Part shown: positions 44,096-52,925 of the stretch, piece after piece
How positions within the stretch are numbered: position 1 is the stretch's first letter
Layout of the letters: each line of letters opens with the position of its first letter
Notes under the pieces: model-generated
Database searches by the model: none
Told to the model about the DNA's origin: nothing
What the model saw: only the letters and a program-made list of their open reading frames with translations
Assembly: GCA_902476765.1 (NCBI GenBank)
Contig: CABSEJ010000001.1
Location: 10,790 to 74,789 of the forward strand
Length of the DNA stretch: 64,000 nt
From: an uncultured Blautia sp.
Lineage (GTDB): Bacteria; Bacillota; Clostridia; Lachnospirales; Lachnospiraceae
Direction of reading: 5' to 3'
Position numbers and translations under genes: made by a program

Positions 44096-45851
44096 TCTCT
44101 TCCTCCTTTACCTCAAAGGGCAGCAGCACACGGACTGTGGTATACTTCTCCGGTTCACTTTTATAAGAAAGACCGTACTGTGAGCCATAAAGAATCTTTA
44201 TCCTCTCCTGAATATTTTTCACTCCGATTTTGTTGTACTGTATCTTACTGTCGTTGTTTTTTTCAAACACCTGGCGGATTTCCTCCTCTGTCATACCGAT
44301 TCCGTTGTCACGAATAAGAATCAAAAGGTTATTGTCCTGCCGCTGTGCGCTGATGTGAAGTATCCCCATTCCCTTTTTTCTTTCCAGGCCATGCAGTATG
44401 GCGTTTTCTACCAGAGGCTGCAGCAAAAATTTAATAATCAGTCCGTTTTCACATCCCGGCTCCAGAGTGTATTCCGTTCTAATCATTCCCTTTTTTCTTA
44501 TTTTTTGCAAATAGACATATCGCTCCAGGAGTTCAAATTCCTTTGTAATCGTGATTTTATCATCTACACCTTTGCTGACTTCCTTTAGCAATTCCCCAAA
44601 GCTGTCCACCATCGTGTAAATACTATCTGCTGACTGCAGCCGGGCCATTATCTTTATGGAATTCAGCACATTATAAACAAAATGAGGGTTAATCTGACTT
44701 TGAAGTGTTTTATATTCCAGTTCCTTTTTCATCGCCTCTTCCCTGCGAATCTGTTCCATCAGGGAAGCCACACTTTGGGACAAGGTATTTATGCCTTTGC
44801 CAAGTGTGCCAATTTCATTATCTCCCTCCAGACTCTTATCCACGGAAAAATCCCCTGCTGAAATAAGTTTCATTCTTTTAACTATATTAGAGAGAGGCTT
44901 TGTCAGAATATTAGAAAGCAGAATGATAAGGAAAAAAACAACTACCAGGGTTATCAATATAACAATAAAGGTTGACTGTTTTAAAATTTCATTCTGTTCT
45001 TGGAAAACCCTAGGGTTAATCAATTGAATTACGGTAAACTCCGAATAAGAAGAATAGTTCTTTACTGCGAACCATTTCTGGTTATTATAACTTATCTGCC
45101 CTTCCTTATGACTCAGGGATACTAAATCAGCCAAGGTTTTTCCTGTCAGCTCTTTTTCATTGCTGTAGATACAGTTGTCATCTTTATCACAGATTACTAA
45201 AACATCGTCACTGGATAGTTCATAATCCTTCACCACGTCTTCGATAATCGACGGAGAAATAGACACAAAAAGCCATCCTACATTTTTGCCTGTATAAATA
45301 GAAATCATTTTTCTTACAAAAGGTATCTGATATTTGTCCTGGCTTACAGGAGAATCATTCTCTATCATAGACGACCATTCCACATGGTCATTATCCTTGT
45401 TCTCCTGAAACCATTCCATAGCGGTCAGCTGGTCAATGTCAATATAATCTGCGTCCTCTCCATACTTTATCTGATTGCCGTTATTTCCTCTGATGACTAT
45501 CCCCCGGATATACTGAGAAATAATGTCATTATCCAGATAAAGGGAAATATTACTGATTGCATCCATTAAATCTCCGTCCAGATTATAATAATACTTAGAA
45601 GAATCGTAAGCTCTGGTCAATATCTTCGTAATCTTGTCATCGAAATATATTTTGTCCGAAAATTCTTCGCAGCGCATCAACATTCGGTTAATATTGCTTT
45701 GAATATAGTCAATATTGGAACTTGCGTTTTCCAGAATCTGTTTCTCCTGTAAACGTGCATTTGTATAATAATAATACGCACAAATAATTACGGTAATGGA
45801 CAAAAAGGCCACAGAAAAGTAAGCAATAAGTTTTCCTTTTATTGTTTTCAT
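44073..45851 (-). CDS. Sensor histidine kinase (YesM-like)
   Basis: 592 residues. An N-terminal membrane span (LIAYFSVAFLSITVIICAYY), an extracellular dCache-like sensor (about 35-285), a second span (STFIVILITLVVVFFLIILL), HAMP, then the His_kinase domain with LQSQINPHFVYNVLNSIK (phospho-His) and the ATPase domain (FLLQPLVENAILHGL, LLILIRDNGIGMTEEEI). It likely senses an extracellular sugar and phosphorylates the regulator encoded after it. No binding protein is encoded beside it other than that of the 19-gene operon. Confidence 0.94.
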   Translation of the reverse strand: MKTIKGKLIAYFSVAFLSITVIICAYYYYTNARLQEKQILENASSNIDYIQSNINRMLMRCEEFSDKIYFDDKITKILTRAYDSSKYYYNLDGDLMDAISNISLYLDNDIISQYIRGIVIRGNNGNQIKYGEDADYIDIDQLTAMEWFQENKDNDHVEWSSMIENDSPVSQDKYQIPFVRKMISIYTGKNVGWLFVSISPSIIEDVVKDYELSSDDVLVICDKDDNCIYSNEKELTGKTLADLVSLSHKEGQISYNNQKWFAVKNYSSYSEFTVIQLINPRVFQEQNEILKQSTFIVILITLVVVFFLIILLSNILTKPLSNIVKRMKLISAGDFSVDKSLEGDNEIGTLGKGINTLSQSVASLMEQIRREEAMKKELEYKTLQSQINPHFVYNVLNSIKIMARLQSADSIYTMVDSFGELLKEVSKGVDDKITITKEFELLERYVYLQKIRKKGMIRTEYTLEPGCENGLIIKFLLQPLVENAILHGLERKKGMGILHISAQRQDNNLLILIRDNGIGMTEEEIRQVFEKNNDSKIQYNKIGVKNIQERIKILYGSQYGLSYKSEPEKYTTVRVLLPFEVKEEENVQGSFC

Positions 45852-45965
45852 CTTTTATCCCTCATATTTTATTAAAAAATTACCAGTATTATCTTATAAA
45901 AACAGAAGATTCGAACAAACAACTTAATTATAACATAATTCTGCAAATATCCGCAAACAAAAAAG

Positions 45966-46013
45966 CCCCCGCAGAATTCCCTGTCCTCTTTCAACAGTGA
46001 ATTTCTGCGGGGG
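45966..46013 (-). terminator. Rho-independent terminator of the third ABC operon
   Basis: CCCCCGCAGAA (45966-45976) pairs with TTCTGCGGGGG (46003-46013); on the minus strand it is followed by CTTTTTTG. It ends the operon whose last gene stops at 46019. The rest of 45852-45965 is AT-rich and should hold the kinase promoter, which I could not define. Confidence 0.85.
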
Positions 46014-46018
46014 ATAAA

Positions 46019-46852
46019 TTATATCTCCAGCCCTTCCCGGCCAAACAGTTCCTTTACATAGGCCAGGGTTTCCATATATTCTCTATCACTTCCCAGATGT
46101 TCTATGATTACCGGCATATCAGGATTCCGGGCTTCTATCAGCTTTCCGTATTTCACCAGATTAAGCTCACCCTTACCGCAGGCTGTCTCCTCAAACTGCA
46201 GCGTGAATTCCTGACGCAGCCTTACATCCTTCAAATGGCAGCTTTTGATGTAAGGCCCCAGCTTATCAAAGCATTCCTCCATAAATTCTTCATGATAAAA
46301 ATACCGTTTTGGAGAGGTAATCCAGTTAAAAACATCCATATGCACTGCGAAATGTTCTCTGTCTACCTCCTCTATCAGGCGCAGATACTCCCGGGGACCC
46401 ATAGGATACATCCAGGGCATAGGCTCAATAGTGTAAAACGTATGGGCAGGGCGGACGTCGTCCAGAATTTCCCGGATACTTTTTACCATCTCTCTCCAGG
46501 CTTCCTCTGTAAGATTATCCCGGTAAGCTCCGTCCCACCTGCTTCCTCTGGAGCCGGAAACATTTACACAACAGCAGGCGCCTATACTGTCCGCCAGGGC
46601 CAGCTGTTCTTTACACCTTTTCAGCCCTTCTCTTCGCTGATTCTCGTCCAAAGCTATGGGATTGCACCAAGCCCCCACTTCTCCAATCTGAAGCCCTTTT
46701 TCCCTGGCAGCCTTCACATAATCCCGGATGATTTCCGGTGAACTTGTGTAATCCACAGGAAAATTCACTGTCCTGCACCCCAGTTCCGCCATTTTCCCGG
46801 CCCACTCCCCGGGCATCTTATGTTCCAGGGCACTTGACAAGCCAAGCCGCAT
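46019..46852 (-). CDS. Sugar phosphate isomerase/epimerase-like TIM barrel protein
   Basis: 277 residues, COG1082 superfamily. Metal ligands are expected in YTIEPMPWMYP (Glu), VHMDVFNWI (Asp), KSCHLKDVRL (His) and VIIEHLGS (Glu). Last gene of the third ABC operon, 137 bp after a VOC gene across a hairpin-rich spacer. AAAGGAGG precedes the start. It shares little with the TIM barrel at 37025, so it is not a recent duplicate. Likely epimerises or cleaves a keto-sugar made by the Gfo/Idh/MocA enzyme; this is inferred. Confidence 0.85.
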   Translation of the reverse strand: MRLGLSSALEHKMPGEWAGKMAELGCRTVNFPVDYTSSPEIIRDYVKAAREKGLQIGEVGAWCNPIALDENQRREGLKRCKEQLALADSIGACCCVNVSGSRGSRWDGAYRDNLTEEAWREMVKSIREILDDVRPAHTFYTIEPMPWMYPMGPREYLRLIEEVDREHFAVHMDVFNWITSPKRYFYHEEFMEECFDKLGPYIKSCHLKDVRLRQEFTLQFEETACGKGELNLVKYGKLIEARNPDMPVIIEHLGSDREYMETLAYVKELFGREGLEI

Positions 46853-46906
46853 AAGCCTCGCCTCCTTTTATTTTATGTAAACTATTTTCATCTCAACAGA
46901 TGTGCA

Positions 46907-46955
46907 GCTGCCAAATGGACATGCAAGCATGTCCGCTTGGCTCGTTGCTGGCAGG
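46907..46955. repeat. Hairpin element in operon spacer
   Basis: GGACATGC-aa-GCATGTCC is a perfect 8-bp stem, extended outward by CCAA/TTGG and CAGC/GCTG with small bulges. It lies in the 137-bp gap between the VOC and TIM-barrel genes. It might act as an mRNA processing or attenuation structure or be a dispersed palindromic repeat. Confidence 0.55.
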
Positions 46956-46989
46956 AATAAATATCTGCCATATGAGGCAGGATATTTTT

Positions 46990-47466
46990 CTAAGCGTGTA
47001 TATCACTTTCCAAAAGCTCTACGATACACTTTAAATCCTTATATGCATTCATATACACATATCTTCCGGAGGCATCTCCGTATTCTCCCTTTTGCTCCAG
47101 ACTCATGCCAAAGTCCTGGCACCTTTTTACTGCTTCCGGCATCTTCATTCCCTGAATCTGGAATGCCACATGATGGATGCCCTCTCCATGCTCATTCAGA
47201 TAATTTCTCCAGGTAGAAGGCGCCTCATTAGGCTGAATCAGCTCAAGCTGCAGTCCCGGTCCTACGTCAAAAAAGGCCAGCAGACTGTTAGCCTCCGGCG
47301 CAGGGGCTCCCATATATTCTGTCTGCATAATTTCGTATTCTCCGCAAAGATTAGCTTCCGGTTCCTCCACACCTAAAAATTCCGCCCATTTCTTTTTTGT
47401 TGCATAAATGTCCTTTACAATAAATCCTACCTGGCATACTAAGCCTGTTCCTACTACTCCACTCAT
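46990..47466 (-). CDS. VOC family (glyoxalase-like) protein, second copy
   Basis: 158 residues. VOC fold: LVCQVGFIVKDIYATKKKWA, LQLELIQPNEAPSTWRNYL, GEGIHHVAFQIQGM (metal His pair region) and a Glu near CIVELLES. Start 47466 was chosen over an upstream in-frame ATG that lies in a repeat. It is clearly related to the VOC gene at the head of the same operon (shared pattern LELxQPxExPSxW...GxGIHHxAF). Possible roles: epimerase, isomerase or dioxygenase-like lyase on a keto-sugar. Confidence 0.85.
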   Translation of the reverse strand: MSGVVGTGLVCQVGFIVKDIYATKKKWAEFLGVEEPEANLCGEYEIMQTEYMGAPAPEANSLLAFFDVGPGLQLELIQPNEAPSTWRNYLNEHGEGIHHVAFQIQGMKMPEAVKRCQDFGMSLEQKGEYGDASGRYVYMNAYKDLKCIVELLESDIHA

Positions 47467-47498
47467 CCTTCTAAATCCCTTTCTTCTATATATTATTT

Positions 47499-47547
47499 GT
47501 AACAGTACAGCCATAAGGGCCATCCCCCCAGCGTACTGAACAGTTAC
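47499..47547. repeat. Short inverted-repeat element in operon spacer
   Basis: GTAACAGTACAGC (47499-47511) faces GCGTACTGAACAGTTAC (47531-47547), an imperfect inverted repeat with GTAAC/GTTAC ends. It lies in the 101-bp gap between the Gfo/Idh/MocA and VOC genes. It may be a small dispersed palindromic repeat. Confidence 0.45.
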
Positions 47548-47567
47548 TATTTTTTATGTGTTTACCG

Positions 47568-48719
47568 TCATATCTCTTCCGGTCCAGTTCCTATATCCAA
47601 AGCCCGTGGACTGGTACAGGATGTTTTCATGTGATAAACCCTGCCGGTCCGGGAAGCCTCCATCATTCCGGTTATAGCCTCAATCACATGGCAGGCCAGC
47701 CCTGCTTCTGTTCTTGGCTCCTCTCCCTTTCTTATGGCATTGGCTAAATCCTGCACCCCCGCTCCCCTGGTATATTCTCCCACATTTAGATAAAGCTCCG
47801 GAAATACAATGCTGTCCTTTTCCTGTGTCTGTTCCTCCCGGGGTTCCCGGTACAGTCTTTCCAGGATCCGCTCTCTCCGGTACACCTTAGGCCTTCCCCC
47901 GGACATATTAGGATCCGGCACCTCCAGAGTTCCTTCTGTGCCATAGATTTCGAACATAGGCAGCCTGGATTTCCATACATCAAAACTCATGTTTATGCTG
48001 ACAAGGATTCCGGAAGCCATTTTCGCCACCCCGGAATAATGGGTGGGAATTTCCACAGAAATCTCCTCCCCCTTGCGGGGTCCTGTGTAAATCTGCCGTT
48101 TAGGATAGCCTGCCGCACTGTATCCGAAAATTTCCTCCACAGGTCCCAGCAGCGCCCCCAGAGCAGTAAAATAATAGGGACCCATATCATATAAGGGGCC
48201 TGCCCCTTCCTTATAAAAGTTTTCCGGGGCCGGATGCCAGGTTTCCACCCCATAAGACATCATATTCATGACAACATACAAAGGCTTTCCTATCCATCCC
48301 TCCTCCAAAAGCTTTCTGCAAGTCTGAAGGCCCGAACCCATAAAGGTGTCCGGGGCACTGCAGGCCCACAGCTTTTTTCCCCGGGCCAGCTGACGGATTT
48401 CACAGGCCTCTTGGAGAGTCAGGGCAAAAGGCTTCTCACAGAACACATGCTTCCCTGCCTCTAATATCTTCCGGTTGATTTCCGTGTGAAACCCCGGGGG
48501 CGTCAGATTTATCACAATCTGTATTTCTTCCATTTCCAGCAATTCCTCCGGGCTGCAGCCAAGGGGAATCCCATATTTTTCCGCCTGCCCTCTGGCTGCC
48601 TCTATATTCACATCCCCGCAGGCAGATAGCTGCAAATTTTTATAAAGCCTCTGAATATCCCGGATATAAGTATTGCTGATAACGCCGCAGCCGATAATCC
48701 CCACATTCATCTTCTCCAT
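47568..48719 (-). CDS. Gfo/Idh/MocA family oxidoreductase
   Basis: 383 residues. N-terminal Rossmann motif VGIIGCGVISNTYIRDI, the family motif HVFCEKPFALTLQEA (Glu-Lys-Pro), and a C-terminal beta sheet domain (YDMGPYYFTALGALLGPVEE). NAD(P)-dependent oxidation of a sugar hydroxyl, often at C3, or reduction of a keto-sugar. Start 48719 is chosen because AGGAGG is 7 bases upstream. It lies 11 bp after the SDR gene. With the TIM barrel and VOC genes this resembles oxidative (3-keto) glycoside processing sets. Confidence 0.92.
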   Translation of the reverse strand: MEKMNVGIIGCGVISNTYIRDIQRLYKNLQLSACGDVNIEAARGQAEKYGIPLGCSPEELLEMEEIQIVINLTPPGFHTEINRKILEAGKHVFCEKPFALTLQEACEIRQLARGKKLWACSAPDTFMGSGLQTCRKLLEEGWIGKPLYVVMNMMSYGVETWHPAPENFYKEGAGPLYDMGPYYFTALGALLGPVEEIFGYSAAGYPKRQIYTGPRKGEEISVEIPTHYSGVAKMASGILVSINMSFDVWKSRLPMFEIYGTEGTLEVPDPNMSGGRPKVYRRERILERLYREPREEQTQEKDSIVFPELYLNVGEYTRGAGVQDLANAIRKGEEPRTEAGLACHVIEAITGMMEASRTGRVYHMKTSCTSPRALDIGTGPEEI

Positions 48720-48730
48720 GTTCACACCTC

Positions 48731-49462
48731 CTAATAAGGCATAGGTTCCCCCTTATAATTGATAAAAGGAATGTCCATCTCCGGTATCTGCTTCCTGTTC
48801 TCCAGAATATCCAGCACTCCCACTGCAGACCGGGCAGGTGGAATCTGGGCATTTTCCTTCCCCATTACAGTGTCCATACGCCCGGGATGAATCATAAATA
48901 CCCGGATATTTTTTTCCTGTTTTTCTTCCTTCAGATAATTTCTTATTTTTTGCGTATACATATTAGCGCCGTGCTTTGACACGGAATAAGCCAGATAATT
49001 GTACCCCTCAGGCGTGAGATGTCCGGCCTCGGAGGTGATGTTCATGATACAGGCTGATTCAGAGCCATATAAGAGCCAGATAAAATATTTCAGCACCATA
49101 GCAGTTCCGATTATATTTACATCCAGTGTTTTCCGCAGCATTTCTATGTCTAAATCCCCGATGCAGTCTCCCGGCATTACCATTTTCTCAAACAGGACGC
49201 CTGCATTGTTTATGAGAAAATCCATCTTTCCCCATTCCGCTTTTACTGTGTCCGCTGCCTGCTTCACCTCCTCTTCTTTCGTCACATCCATTTTCAGAAT
49301 ACACAGTCGCCCCTGATAAACTTCTTTTAATTTCCAAAGGTCTTCTGCTCTTTCTTTTTCCACACATCGGCAGGCCGCCAGCATTGTGTGTCCTCTTTTC
49401 AGGCCTTCCTTTACCAGCTCATAGCCCAGGCCTCTGTTAGCGCCTGTAATAAGTCCCAGCAT
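48731..49462 (-). CDS. Short-chain dehydrogenase/reductase
   Basis: 243 residues. Cofactor motif LITGANRGLGYELVKEG, FLINNAGVLFE, catalytic Ser in MNITSEAGHLTP, and Tyr/Lys in LAYSVSKHGANMY. Classical SDR; the substrate is probably a sugar or polyol in the same pathway as the Gfo/Idh/MocA enzyme. Co-transcribed: 17 bp after the permease gene and 11 bp before the Gfo gene. Confidence 0.92.
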   Translation of the reverse strand: MLGLITGANRGLGYELVKEGLKRGHTMLAACRCVEKERAEDLWKLKEVYQGRLCILKMDVTKEEEVKQAADTVKAEWGKMDFLINNAGVLFEKMVMPGDCIGDLDIEMLRKTLDVNIIGTAMVLKYFIWLLYGSESACIMNITSEAGHLTPEGYNYLAYSVSKHGANMYTQKIRNYLKEEKQEKNIRVFMIHPGRMDTVMGKENAQIPPARSAVGVLDILENRKQIPEMDIPFINYKGEPMPY

Positions 49463-49479
49463 AGCTTTCCTCCTTCCGC

Positions 49480-50367
49480 CTAAAAATCTGATTCCCCGAA
49501 ACGGAACACCTTAAATAAAACCAGGATAATTGTCAAGGCAATCAGCAGCAATATCCAGGCCATTGCCGAAGCATATCCCATCTTAAAGTAGGAAAAAGCA
49601 TTCTGATACAGATACAGGGAATAAAACATGGTTTGATTATCCGGTCCTCCGTTTGTCATAATATAGGGCTCTGCAAACCATTGAAATACTCCGATAATCA
49701 GGGTTACCACATTGTATAAAAGAGTAGACCGCAGAAGAGGAATGGTAACAGAAACCGTCTGCCTGAAAAATCCTGCTCCATCCAGGGCTGCAGACTCATA
49801 CAGGCTGTCAGGAATATCCTGCAGCCCTGCCAGATAAATGATAATGGCATTTCCGCAGGTCCATATCATCAGCAGGATAAAGGCCGGTTTGGACCAAAAC
49901 ATACTGGACAGCCACCCGGGGCCGGTAATCCCGATATAGCCCAGCAGCCGGTTAATAATGCCTGTTTCCGGCTGCATAACCCAAATCCAAAGCAGGCAGG
50001 CCACCACCGTGGGAACCAAGGTGGGAATAAAAAAGATAACACGGAAGGGCCCGGTATGCTTCAGTTTTTTATTGTTTAAAATAATGGAGACTGTCACCGC
50101 CGCCAGGGTGGTAATAGGCACTCCCAGAATAATCATATACAGCGTATTGCTCAGAGCCTTCAAAAAAGTCTTGTCCTGGAACAGCATCCTGTAATTCTCT
50201 AATCCTATAAACACAGGCTCCTTGATTACCTGATATTCGCATAAGGAATAATACAGAGAAGAACATATAGGATATAAAGTGAACACCAGAAATCCTACAA
50301 TCCAGGGAGATACAAACAAAAGACCGTGAAGTGCTTCTTTCTTTGTCATGCTGGCTTTCTTCTTCAA
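49480..50367 (-). CDS. Sugar ABC transporter permease, MalF type
   Basis: 295 residues, six membrane spans. N-terminal LLFVSPWIVGFLVFTLYPIC, EAA loop YESAALDGAGFFRQTVSV, and MTNGGPDNQTMFYSLYLYQ. Its opening resembles the partial permease at the left edge of the window, so these two importers are related. It is 12 bp after the MalG-type gene, again in MalG-MalF order. Confidence 0.94.
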   Translation of the reverse strand: MKKKASMTKKEALHGLLFVSPWIVGFLVFTLYPICSSLYYSLCEYQVIKEPVFIGLENYRMLFQDKTFLKALSNTLYMIILGVPITTLAAVTVSIILNNKKLKHTGPFRVIFFIPTLVPTVVACLLWIWVMQPETGIINRLLGYIGITGPGWLSSMFWSKPAFILLMIWTCGNAIIIYLAGLQDIPDSLYESAALDGAGFFRQTVSVTIPLLRSTLLYNVVTLIIGVFQWFAEPYIMTNGGPDNQTMFYSLYLYQNAFSYFKMGYASAMAWILLLIALTIILVLFKVFRFGESDF

Positions 50368-50379
50368 TTGCTCTCCCTC

Positions 50380-51237
50380 CTATCCTTTGATTCCGGACAT
50401 TGCAATGCCCTGGATAAAATATTTCTGCATTACAAAAAATAAAATCAATACCGGCAGAATCATCACCGCTCCCAGGGCCAGAAGGATACTCCAGTTAGGG
50501 TCCAGATTAGATTTCAGCATAGACGCCGCCAAAGATAATGTGTATAAACTATCCTTTCCCAAAAATACCAGGGGTCCCAGGAAATCGTTCCAGGACCGGA
50601 TAAAGGCAAAAATAGCCACTGTAGTCAAAGCCGGCTTAGCCATGGGCATGATGAGTCTGGAAAAAATTTTAAACTCTCCTGCACCGTCAATCCTGGCTGC
50701 CTCTGAAATCTCCTGTGGTATTCCGGTGAAAAACTGCCGCAAAAGGAAAATAAAAAACGGATTTCCGAAAAAGCAGGGAACCGTCAGCGGCAGAAAGGTC
50801 CCAATCCATCCTATCTTGGTAAACATAAGGAACTGCGGCACAAGAGTCACCTGGTAAGGCAGAATCATAGTAACCAGAACCAGGATAAACACCTTGTCCC
50901 GCCCCGGCCAGCGCAGCCTGGAAAATCCATAGGCCACCAGAGAGCAGGACAATAAAGACCCCACAATATTACATACCACAATAATCAGCGTATTTTTCAG
51001 ATACAGTAAAAAGGGTATGGATTGAAACATTTCTATGTAATTCCCCAGTTGGAACCTGTCCGGCAGCCATTTAAAAGGAACCCGGAACAATTCGCTCTGC
51101 TCCTTAAAGGAACCCATGAACAGGTAAAACACTGGTAAGATAAATAAAATAGCTAACACTATCAAAAAAGCATACAGGATAACAACTTCCAAGCCCGGGG
51201 CTTTTCTGTGCTTTCTCTTTTTTGTTGCTGTACTCAT
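50380..51237 (-). CDS. Sugar ABC transporter permease, MalG type
   Basis: 285 residues, six spans (VVILYAFLIVLAILFILPVF first). EAA loop EISEAARIDGAGEFKIFSRL and C-terminal QKYFIQGIAMSGIKG. Start 51237 (ATG) has AGGGGA 7 bases upstream; a GTG at 51240 precedes it directly. It follows the binding-protein gene by 32 bp. Confidence 0.94.
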   Translation of the reverse strand: MSTATKKRKHRKAPGLEVVILYAFLIVLAILFILPVFYLFMGSFKEQSELFRVPFKWLPDRFQLGNYIEMFQSIPFLLYLKNTLIIVVCNIVGSLLSCSLVAYGFSRLRWPGRDKVFILVLVTMILPYQVTLVPQFLMFTKIGWIGTFLPLTVPCFFGNPFFIFLLRQFFTGIPQEISEAARIDGAGEFKIFSRLIMPMAKPALTTVAIFAFIRSWNDFLGPLVFLGKDSLYTLSLAASMLKSNLDPNWSILLALGAVMILPVLILFFVMQKYFIQGIAMSGIKG

Positions 51238-51269
51238 CACGAAATCCCCTTTCTTTTTATAGGAAGCCT

Positions 51270-52709
51270 TTATTTGTTTTTGTCTATTTCTGCCTGGTAT
51301 TTATCCTGCAGCTTCTGCAGTTCTCCCTCAATATCGGTTATGGTTCCGTAAATGACGCCTTCACGGAAAGTAATAAAAGCCTGGGAAAGCTCTGCGGAGC
51401 AGGAACACAGCGCCGGAATACCGTTTTCCGGTGAATTTGCCAGTTCTCTCTCCAGCTTATACATTTCATCTCCGCTTTGGGTCAGACTCACGTTGTCAAA
51501 CTCTGCATCACTGGTAGGAATACTTCTCCACTCTGCAAAATTGTCTTCATTTACAGCTCCCGACATACAGAACTTAATAAACAGAGCAGCCAGCTCCGGA
51601 TTTTCTGCACCCTGAGGAATGGCAAATACATTTGTCTGGAAGGTTGTACTGTTGGCTCTTCCTCCCTCCGGAACCGGAACCGCACACACACGGTAATTCA
51701 CATCAGGAGCATAGGTTTCCAGGGCATTAGAGAACCAGTTTCCTGTGATTGTCATGGCCACCTTTTCTGTCATAAAGGCGTGGTCCGGAGAAAACATACC
51801 GCCAAGTCCTGAGGTAAAGGATTGTATCTTTTCCGGGTCGTACTTTTCCCCGTATCCCTGGAGCCATTCCATACAGGCAACCATCTCCGGGGAAGTGAGG
51901 TTCAGCTTCTGTGTGTCTGCATCGTATACATCTGCTCCGAAGAAGAAGGGCAGTGTAAATGCATCGTCTGCTAAATCCAGCCAGGGAATCAAACCGAATC
52001 TGGAATAGCTGCCGTCATCGTTCTGTACTGTCATAGCTTCTGCCCAGGCATCCAGTTCATCTAAGGTTGTGGGTGGCGCATCCGGGTCAAGTCCCGCCTC
52101 TTCCACAATATCCGGATTGTAGTACAACAGCATAACATTGGTATCCTGTGGAATCAGATAAGGGGTGTCGTTGTAATAAATAACATCCTTACAGCCGTCA
52201 AAGAAATTATCCACATTTAAGTCTACCTGCTCCAGATAAGGGGTTAAGTCCTCAAAGCTGCCGTTAGCCGCATAAGAGTAAGCAGAGGTAGCGTTGTCAC
52301 AGATAATCAAATCCGGGGCCTGGCCTCCTGCAATGGCCGAAAGCAGCTTTCCGTTATTGATACCGGCTCCGTCCGGCACAAACTGAACGTTGCATTTGAT
52401 TCCTTTATCTGCATACAGTTCATTAAAAGCGTCTACCCTGCTCTGGTCCCATACCTGAGAATCACCGGTAAAGGCAGACCAATAAGTAAATTCTCCGCTT
52501 AAATCTGTATCCTCTATCTCTAATCCATTGTCCAGCAGCTCCTGAGCCGTTGTCTTTACGGATTCTGAAGCTGCCGAAGATTCTTGGGCTGTATCCTGCC
52601 CGCTGTCACTGCCAGATGAAGCCGTTCCCTCTGTTCCACCTGCACAGGCTGACAAACTTCCCAGTACCATACAACCGGCTAAAAAAGCCGCTGCTATTCT
52701 TTTTTTCAT
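51270..52709 (-). CDS. ABC transporter sugar-binding lipoprotein
   Basis: 479 residues. Signal peptide KKRIAAAFLAGCMVLGSL with lipobox LSAC, then a Gly/Ser/Asp-rich linker. SBP family 1 body: YNPDIVEEAGLDPDAPPTT, MTITGNWFSNALETYAPD and NSTTFQTNVFAIPQGAEN. Start 52709 (AAGGAAGAG upstream) gives a proper signal peptide; the frame stays open upstream only through the palindromic element at 52745. That element separates the gene from the VOC gene at the operon head. Confidence 0.94.
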   Translation of the reverse strand: MKKRIAAAFLAGCMVLGSLSACAGGTEGTASSGSDSGQDTAQESSAASESVKTTAQELLDNGLEIEDTDLSGEFTYWSAFTGDSQVWDQSRVDAFNELYADKGIKCNVQFVPDGAGINNGKLLSAIAGGQAPDLIICDNATSAYSYAANGSFEDLTPYLEQVDLNVDNFFDGCKDVIYYNDTPYLIPQDTNVMLLYYNPDIVEEAGLDPDAPPTTLDELDAWAEAMTVQNDDGSYSRFGLIPWLDLADDAFTLPFFFGADVYDADTQKLNLTSPEMVACMEWLQGYGEKYDPEKIQSFTSGLGGMFSPDHAFMTEKVAMTITGNWFSNALETYAPDVNYRVCAVPVPEGGRANSTTFQTNVFAIPQGAENPELAALFIKFCMSGAVNEDNFAEWRSIPTSDAEFDNVSLTQSGDEMYKLERELANSPENGIPALCSCSAELSQAFITFREGVIYGTITDIEGELQKLQDKYQAEIDKNK

Positions 52710-52744
52710 ACGCTTCTCTTCCTTTCTGTTTTTTCTGTTTTGCT

Positions 52745-52909
52745 CTAGTGTACTGACACGTTCACATTTCAACAAATGACTTGCCTGAATTTCCATCTGC
52801 TGCGTTGTCGTCAATCGACGTAGCCACCGCTACGCCTCATTCCTCCGCCTTGCAGAATGAAAATTCATTCTACGTCATTATGCTGAAAATGAATGTGTCA
52901 GCACACTAG
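52745..52909. repeat. 165-bp palindromic MITE-like element
   Basis: Both ends are CTAG-TGT, and about 55 bp of each arm match as inverted repeats with few changes (CTAGTGTACTGACACGTTCA against CTAGTGTGCTGACACATTCA, continuing to TGAATTT and CTGC). The centre has a strong hairpin GTAGCCACCGCTAC. It encodes nothing. One arm is repeated at 63946-64000 with three mismatches in 55 bp. It sits in the 216-bp gap between the VOC and binding-protein genes inside an operon. Confidence 0.85.
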
Positions 52910-52925
52910 TGTTTTGGTATAAAAA

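Noticed and set aside
52710..52814. N-terminal extension of the binding-protein frame to 52814
   Set aside because: The extension is translated repeat sequence and would bury the lipoprotein signal.
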